Shown here one piece after another: positions 59,083 through 64,000 of a stretch of DNA of 64,000 nucleotides. The position numbers were made by a program, and so were the translations under genes. The notes under the pieces are model-generated. The model saw only the letters and a list, made by a program, of their open reading frames with translations, ran no database searches and was not told where the DNA came from. The first letter of the stretch is position 1; every line of letters begins with the position of its first letter. Source of the stretch: Alcanivorax sp. (GTDB lineage: Bacteria; Pseudomonadota; Gammaproteobacteria; Pseudomonadales; Alcanivoracaceae); the NCBI RefSeq assembly GCF_002726155.1, contig NZ_PBSH01000010.1:1-64000 (forward strand). Reading direction: 5' to 3'.

Positions 59083-59586
59083 ATGACCAAGACCACCGAT
59101 AACCTGCAACGTCGCGCCAACTTTTCTCGCTGTCGCCAGTATCGCTATGCCCTGTGGCGCCAGTGGGGTGACGGTGATGACTTCATGCTGCTGATCGGCC
59201 TCAACCCCTCCACCGCCGATCATCGCCAAGACGACCCCACCATACGGCGCTGCATGGGTTTTGCGCGCGACTGGGGTTACTCCGGCCTCTGCGTGGCCAA
59301 CCTGTTTGCCTACCGGGCCACCTATCCGCAAGACCTGTTCGCCGCCGCCGACCCGGTGGGGCCAAAGAATGACCCGTGGCTACGCCGGCTTGCACGACAA
59401 GCAGACCTGGTCGTCGCCGCCTGGGGCAACCATGGCCGCTTCAACGACCGCGCCCTGCAAGTGGTGCCACAATTACCGGCAATGCACTGCATTCGCCTGA
59501 ACAGCTCCGGGGAACCGGCACATCCACTGTATCTTCCCAAGCATCTCACGGCCCAGCCTTGGGATGGCTACCCCGCCTTGTCCTGA
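59083..59586 (+). CDS. DUF1643 protein
   Basis: A 167-residue soluble protein matching DUF1643: FMLLIGLNPSTADHRQDDPT, CMGFARDWGYSGLCVANLFAYRAT and VVAAWGNHGRFNDRA. The family is small and uncharacterised, and is often found in accessory or defence-adjacent regions. ATG 59083 was chosen as the first in-frame start next to the conserved region. Confidence 0.85.
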   Translation: MTKTTDNLQRRANFSRCRQYRYALWRQWGDGDDFMLLIGLNPSTADHRQDDPTIRRCMGFARDWGYSGLCVANLFAYRATYPQDLFAAADPVGPKNDPWLRRLARQADLVVAAWGNHGRFNDRALQVVPQLPAMHCIRLNSSGEPAHPLYLPKHLTAQPWDGYPALS

Positions 59587-59640
59587 CCTTCACCTTAAAC
59601 AAGCAATAATAGGCACAAAGTACCCGTCGGGATTAACATT

Positions 59641-60093
59641 GTGAGCACACGTCTGGAAAAGAATATCCGTCGTGCCAAAGGGCTGTCCTATGCAGGTCTG
59701 ATTCCCTTCTATGGGCTGGCCGGCCTGGCCTGGGTTGCCGAGACGGGTAACTGGGCCCTGAATGCCCTCGCCACCTACGCCGCCATCGTCATCACCTTCC
59801 TCGGCGCCATTCACTGGGGCCGCGCTCTGGACAAAATGGCCGACAGCAACCAGTACCCCACCCTGCTGTTTGGCTTGATGCCTGCCCTGCTGGGATGGTT
59901 TGCCCTGCTACTCCCCCTGGAACTGGCCCTGCCCATGCTCGCCGCCGGGCTCATGTATGTGTGGGGCACAGAACAGATGGTGTTCAACGACACCTTGCCC
60001 ACCTGGTACCGGCACTTGCGGCACCAGCTCACCGCCGCGGCAGTCATTGCCGTATTGATTGGCTGGGCCGCCACCATGTTCTGGATGCTGTGA
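59641..60093 (+). CDS. DUF3429 membrane protein
   Basis: 150 residues from GTG 59641, with about five membrane helices: YAGLIPFYGLAGLAWVAE, NALATYAAIVITFLGAIHWG, LFGLMPALLGWFALLLPLEL, LPMLAAGLMYVWGTE and AAAVIAVLIGWAATMFWM. The FLGAIHWG segment is the DUF3429 signature. Function unknown. Confidence 0.87.
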   Translation: MSTRLEKNIRRAKGLSYAGLIPFYGLAGLAWVAETGNWALNALATYAAIVITFLGAIHWGRALDKMADSNQYPTLLFGLMPALLGWFALLLPLELALPMLAAGLMYVWGTEQMVFNDTLPTWYRHLRHQLTAAAVIAVLIGWAATMFWML

Positions 60094-60224
60094 GCGGCTG
60101 ACTGCCAGTCACCGAAACGGCTTTCCTTTTTTTACAAAGCAGCAGGCATTCAAGGCGGCGTAACCGTGGCCCGACCAGTCAGCCCCCGCTACACTGTGTG
60201 CTCGTCACAGGGAGATTCGGGCAT

Positions 60225-62573
60225 ATGAAACAGCACTGGCTGCAGCGCATTACATTGACACTTGGATTGATGTTGTTCTCGTTTTCGGCCCAGGCCGCCC
60301 CCGCTATCAGCCCCACTGCTTCCAGCCAATCGCCCAATTATCACGACGACATCCGGCCCATTTTTGAGAACAAATGCCTGGCCTGTCACGGCTGTTACGA
60401 TGCCCCCTGCCAACTGAAACTCGAAGCCGTAGAAGGACTGGATCGCGGTGCCAGCAAACAAAAGGTCTACAACGGTGGTCGCAAACACACCGTGGACCCC
60501 ACCCGGCTTTTCCAGGATGCCCAGACCACCGCGCAATGGCGTGACAAAGGTTTCTATTCCGTCATCGACAGCACCTCTGGCATGCAAGCCTCACTGCTGT
60601 ATCAAATGCTTAACCTGGGCAAGCGGCACACCTTCAACCCCAATGAAAAGCTGCCCGAAGATATTGCCCTGGGGCTGAGCCGACAGAATGAATGCCCTGC
60701 CCCGGATGAATTCGAGGATTATGCTGACGATCATCCTATGGAAGGCATGCCACTGGCCGTGGCCGGCTTGACCGACGACGAATTCGCCACCATCAGCCGT
60801 TGGTTGGAACAAGGCGCCAGCTTTAAACCGGAAGTGATCACACCCACTGCAGAAGAACAGCAGCTGATCGACGACTGGGAAGCCTTCCTGAACCAGAGTG
60901 ATCCGAAACACCAGCTGGTAGCTCGCTGGTTATACGAGCACCTGTTCCTGGCACATCTGTATCTGGATAAAGGCGACGACAGCAAACCTGCCCATTTTTT
61001 CCAGCTTCATCGCTCCAGCACGCCCCCTGGGGAGCCAATCAAACAGGTTGCCACCGATCGCCCCAACCAAATGCCCCCGGAGAACTTCTGGTATCGGATC
61101 GCTCCGGTTCGCGGCACGCTTGTCCACAAGACCCACATCACCTTTGGTCTGAACGAAAGCAAACTGGCCCGCACAAAAACGCAGTTTTTCAGCACCGACT
61201 GGGAGGTCAAGGAACTGCCCGGTTACGGTTATGAACAGCGCGCCAATCCTTTCGTCACCTTTGCGGATATTCCTGCCCGCGCTCGCTATCAGTTTATGCT
61301 GGATGAAGCCGAATATTTCATTCGCACCTTTATCCGCGGCCCGGTTTGTCGCGGGCAAATCGCCACCGACGTAATCCGTGACCATTTCTGGGCCGTGTTC
61401 CAGAACCCGGATCAGGATATCTACATCACCGATGAAAATTACCGCGCCCAGGTCAACGACCTGCTCGCCTTGCCCGGCCAGGATGATGACCTGTTGGCGC
61501 TTGGCCCGGAATGGCTCAAATACAGCGACAAACGCAACGACTACCTGAACGCCCGCAAGCAGGCTTACGGCACCCACGAGCCACAAGGGCCAGGCTGGGA
61601 ATCGCTATGGCATGGCGACGGCAGTAATCGCAATGCGCTTCTGACCATTTTCCGGCACCACGATAACGCCTCGGTACGCAAAGGCTTGATTGGTGACCTG
61701 CCCCTGACCACCTGGGTGATGGACTACCCGCTGCTCGAGCGCAGTTATTACAACCTGGTGGTGAATTTCAATGTATTCGGCTCTGTATCCCATCAAGCGC
61801 AGACACGTCTCTATTTTGACCTGATCCGCAACGGCGCTGAGCAAAACACGCTCCGCTATCTCCCTGCCGAGCTGCGCAAAACCGTGTTGGCTAACTGGTA
61901 TCAGAACACCGGCAAACTGCGCCTGGCAATCAGCTACGCCTCCGTGGATACCGAGCTGCCCACCAATATTGACTACGAAACCAGCAGCCCGATGAACGAA
62001 TTCAACGACAAGCTGCTGGTTCGCCTGGCCAACGTGAATGCCCGCCCGGACCCGATCAACCGCTGCGACGCAGACGCATGCCAACGCCGCAACGTGTCCA
62101 CCTGGAAACAGCATGCTGACCAGGTTCTTAGTGCCATTTCTTCAAGGCGTGCCGCCAACCTGCCCGCGGTGAATTTTATGCCGGAAGTCAGCATGGTGCA
62201 TGTGCGTGGCAGCCAGGGAGAGCAGGAAATCTACTCCCTGTTCCGCAACCGGGCCCATAGCAACGTGGCGTTCATGATGGGCGAGTCACTGCGCTACCAA
62301 CCGCCACTGGATACACTGACCCTGTACCCCGGCGTCATGGCGAGCTATCCCAACTTCATGTTCCTGGTGCAGGATGACCAGCTCCAGGCGTTCGTCTCGC
62401 AGATGGACGCCGTGAAAACCGAAGAAGACTTTACCAAGCTGGTCGACGCCTACGGCATCCGCCGTACTCACCCGGAATTCTGGCAGTATTTCCACGCGCT
62501 GGATCAGTATCTGGAAGAGCACGAGCCAACCCAGGCCGGCATTCTCGATATGAACCGATACGAAAACCTTTAA
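60225..62573 (+). CDS. cti: Fatty-acid cis/trans isomerase
   Basis: 782 residues from ATG 60225 (GGGAG upstream). It has a signal peptide (LGLMLFSFSAQAAPA) and an N-terminal heme c motif CLACHGCYDAPC. The long C-terminal part carries NYHDDIRPIFENK and LYPGVMASYPNFMF blocks. Cti is a periplasmic heme enzyme that converts cis to trans unsaturated phospholipid acyl chains. This rigidifies the membrane within minutes of solvent or hydrocarbon stress, as in Pseudomonas. Confidence 0.95.
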   Translation: MKQHWLQRITLTLGLMLFSFSAQAAPAISPTASSQSPNYHDDIRPIFENKCLACHGCYDAPCQLKLEAVEGLDRGASKQKVYNGGRKHTVDPTRLFQDAQTTAQWRDKGFYSVIDSTSGMQASLLYQMLNLGKRHTFNPNEKLPEDIALGLSRQNECPAPDEFEDYADDHPMEGMPLAVAGLTDDEFATISRWLEQGASFKPEVITPTAEEQQLIDDWEAFLNQSDPKHQLVARWLYEHLFLAHLYLDKGDDSKPAHFFQLHRSSTPPGEPIKQVATDRPNQMPPENFWYRIAPVRGTLVHKTHITFGLNESKLARTKTQFFSTDWEVKELPGYGYEQRANPFVTFADIPARARYQFMLDEAEYFIRTFIRGPVCRGQIATDVIRDHFWAVFQNPDQDIYITDENYRAQVNDLLALPGQDDDLLALGPEWLKYSDKRNDYLNARKQAYGTHEPQGPGWESLWHGDGSNRNALLTIFRHHDNASVRKGLIGDLPLTTWVMDYPLLERSYYNLVVNFNVFGSVSHQAQTRLYFDLIRNGAEQNTLRYLPAELRKTVLANWYQNTGKLRLAISYASVDTELPTNIDYETSSPMNEFNDKLLVRLANVNARPDPINRCDADACQRRNVSTWKQHADQVLSAISSRRAANLPAVNFMPEVSMVHVRGSQGEQEIYSLFRNRAHSNVAFMMGESLRYQPPLDTLTLYPGVMASYPNFMFLVQDDQLQAFVSQMDAVKTEEDFTKLVDAYGIRRTHPEFWQYFHALDQYLEEHEPTQAGILDMNRYENL

Positions 62574-62591
62574 AGGATTAACAGCAAGTAA

Positions 62592-62633
62592 CGCGGGAGG
62601 GATGGGTGCCATGGCGCAACCACCCTGCCCGCG
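62592..62633 (+). terminator. Long imperfect hairpin after cti
   Basis: CGCGGG-AGGGATGG pairs with CCACCCT-GCCCGCG with two mismatches. It is 18 bp after the cti stop, with no T run. The rest of the gap to 62882 has no gene. Confidence 0.5.
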
Positions 62634-62804
62634 ATGTCTGGTTGAAAGTTCAACGTGGAAAGTTGCAAGGAACATCAAGAAGCTCCCACCGCCCTTTTAC
62701 CGCAGAAACGCCGCTGGCGGCGCGATAAACCTCCCATACGCTCTAAGTCCGCCAATGACTAGGTCTGTGGCGCCAGCCCGGTTGCTACTATGCCCGACCT
62801 GTCA

Positions 62805-62824
62805 GTCACACTGGTCAATGTGAC
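62805..62824 (+). promoter_or_regulatory. Inverted repeat upstream of the acyl-CoA dehydrogenase
   Basis: GTCACACTGGTCAATGTGAC, perfect 6-bp arms around 8 bp, 58 bp before the start codon. Its CTGGTCA core resembles half of a FadR-type site. It is a possible operator for a fatty-acid regulator. Confidence 0.45.
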
Positions 62825-62882
62825 CGTCGCTCACCGCTCCATAATCGAATGCAATCCATAGACATAACAATGAGGTTCCATC

Positions 62883-64000
62883 ATGGCGAAAGATGCAGTG
62901 GGTTATGCGCTGACCGCGCTTAACCGCCTGGCCAGCTCGGAGATGCTCGACAAGATGGGCATGCGTAAAAGCGTTGAGCGGCTTGCCTACAGCCTGACCA
63001 AAGGCGGCTTCCAGGTACTGACCACCACCGCCCGTGCATTCAAGTCCGGTAACGCAGGCAACAAACCCGAGCGCCTTACCGCCCCGGGCCATACCCGCGA
63101 CCTGTTCGACCTGGGGATCACCGACGAACAACAAATGATCCGCGACAGCGTGCAAGGCTTTGCCACAAACGTGTTACGCGAACAGGCCGAGCACGCAGAC
63201 GCCGCACAGCAGACCAGCGAAGACGTGATTGCCCAGGCATTGGAACTGGGACTGAATTTCTTCGCGGTACCGGAATCCCTGGGCGGGGCTGCCACCGAGA
63301 AATCCACCGTTACCAGCATGCTGCTGGCAGAAGATCTGGCCCGTGGAGACATGGGTCAGGCCGTCGCGATTCTCGCCCCCATGGGCGTCGCCAATGCCCT
63401 CACCCAGTGGGGCACCGCTCAGCAGCAGGACAAATACCTGAGCAGCTTCGCCGAAGAGAATCCACCTAAAGCCGCCATTGCAGTGTGCGAACCGCGCCCG
63501 CTGTTCGACCCCATGGCGCTGACTACCACCGCCCGCAAGGACGGTAGCGATTACGTCCTCAACGGGGAAAAATCCCTGGTGCCACTGGCGGCCGAAGCGG
63601 AAATTTTCCTTGTTGCCGCACAAACCGATAGCGGGCCGGCGGTGTTTATTGTGGAAGGCGGCACCGACGGCCTCAGTGCCGGTGAAGATCCTTCGATGGG
63701 CATCCGCGCCAGCGGTCAACGCCCGTTGAAACTGGATAACGTACGCATCCCGGCGGACAACCGCCTGGGTAATGACGATTTTGATTATCGCGCGTTTGTG
63801 GACCTGGGCACCCTCGCCTGGTGTGCCATGGCCATTGGCACCAGCCAGGCCGTGCTCGACTACGTTGGCCCTTACTGCAACGAGCGCACCGCCTTTGGTG
63901 AACCCATCAGCCACCGCCAGTCCGTAGCGTTCATGATTGCCGACATGGCCATCGAGCTTGATGCCATGCGCATGCTCACCTACCGCGCCGCCAGCCGTGC
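62883..64000 (+). CDS. Acyl-CoA dehydrogenase (partial, runs off the window)
   Basis: Open from ATG 62883 to the window end (at least 372 codons). An ~80-residue N-terminal extension precedes the dehydrogenase domain, which starts near LFDLGITDEQQMIRDSVQGF. Further blocks are LGLNFFAVPESLGGAATE, AAIAVCEPRPLFDP (flavin contact) and the C-terminal-domain start ERTAFGEPISHRQSVAF. It oxidises acyl-CoA to enoyl-CoA with FAD, the first step of beta-oxidation. The N-terminal extension suggests a larger ACAD class; the C-terminus is needed to decide. Confidence 0.9.
   Translation, partial: MAKDAVGYALTALNRLASSEMLDKMGMRKSVERLAYSLTKGGFQVLTTTARAFKSGNAGNKPERLTAPGHTRDLFDLGITDEQQMIRDSVQGFATNVLREQAEHADAAQQTSEDVIAQALELGLNFFAVPESLGGAATEKSTVTSMLLAEDLARGDMGQAVAILAPMGVANALTQWGTAQQQDKYLSSFAEENPPKAAIAVCEPRPLFDPMALTTTARKDGSDYVLNGEKSLVPLAAEAEIFLVAAQTDSGPAVFIVEGGTDGLSAGEDPSMGIRASGQRPLKLDNVRIPADNRLGNDDFDYRAFVDLGTLAWCAMAIGTSQAVLDYVGPYCNERTAFGEPISHRQSVAFMIADMAIELDAMRMLTYRAASR

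Overview
The window is 64 kb of GC-rich chromosome from a marine-type gammaproteobacterium. The gene set fits a hydrocarbon- or lipid-degrading Alcanivorax-like bacterium: fadBA, an acyl-CoA dehydrogenase, a fatty-acid cis/trans isomerase, a membrane desaturase with its own reductase, a secreted lipase with a steric foldase, a NavBac-type sodium channel and several outer-membrane barrels. The genus is an inference. No rRNA, tRNA, CRISPR array, integrase or phage structural gene was seen. All coordinates and motifs were read by eye and no search was run.

Layout. 1-1.6 kb: end of fadB, then fadA. 1.6-4.3 kb: a ParDE toxin-antitoxin pair with a perfect operator, a NavBac channel and a glutathione transferase. 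4.3-8.0 kb: an AT-rich island with two different overlapping reverse transcriptases, read as a type 3 defence-associated RT system (Drt3a + Drt3b). It has a candidate non-coding RNA downstream carrying an ACACACA run, and the island is bracketed by inverted copies of a REP-like repeat. 8.0-14 kb: a DUF2726/zinc-ribbon protein, a methyltransferase between two REP hairpins, a CBS protein, a divergent LysR/azoreductase pair, a 265-bp MITE-like element and an SDR reductase. 14-21.6 kb: a Tat-exported spermidine dehydrogenase-like flavoprotein with a tri-heme cytochrome c, then a DesC/DesB-like desaturase operon and a GNAT protein. 21.7-28.3 kb: a six-gene Liv-type ABC importer operon with an embedded acyl-CoA synthetase.

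28.6-37 kb is a bidirectional zinc-starvation cluster around one palindromic Zur-like box at 34781-34798. Nine genes run left (dksA2-like, COG0523 GTPase, DUF1826, zur, merC-like, DUF2796/ZrgA, ABC ATPase, ABC permease, DUF3299). Three run right (a 74-residue orphan, a gamma-carbonic anhydrase, a dihydroorotase paralogue). Together they would import or sense zinc and replace zinc-dependent enzymes when zinc is scarce.

37-47 kb holds a HAD phosphatase, outer-membrane barrels, a lipase, a TetR regulator and a foldase with paired TetR-type operators, a DHA2 drug exporter behind a SoxR-type promoter, a PF10118 hydrolase and cysH. 47-54.4 kb is an iron block: TonB receptor, two-component system, Fur box, and a PepSY-DUF2271-DUF4198 operon. 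54.5-64 kb holds a DEAD-box helicase, dodecin, Hsp20, a nitroreductase, DUF1643 and DUF3429 proteins, cti, and the start of an acyl-CoA dehydrogenase that runs off the window.
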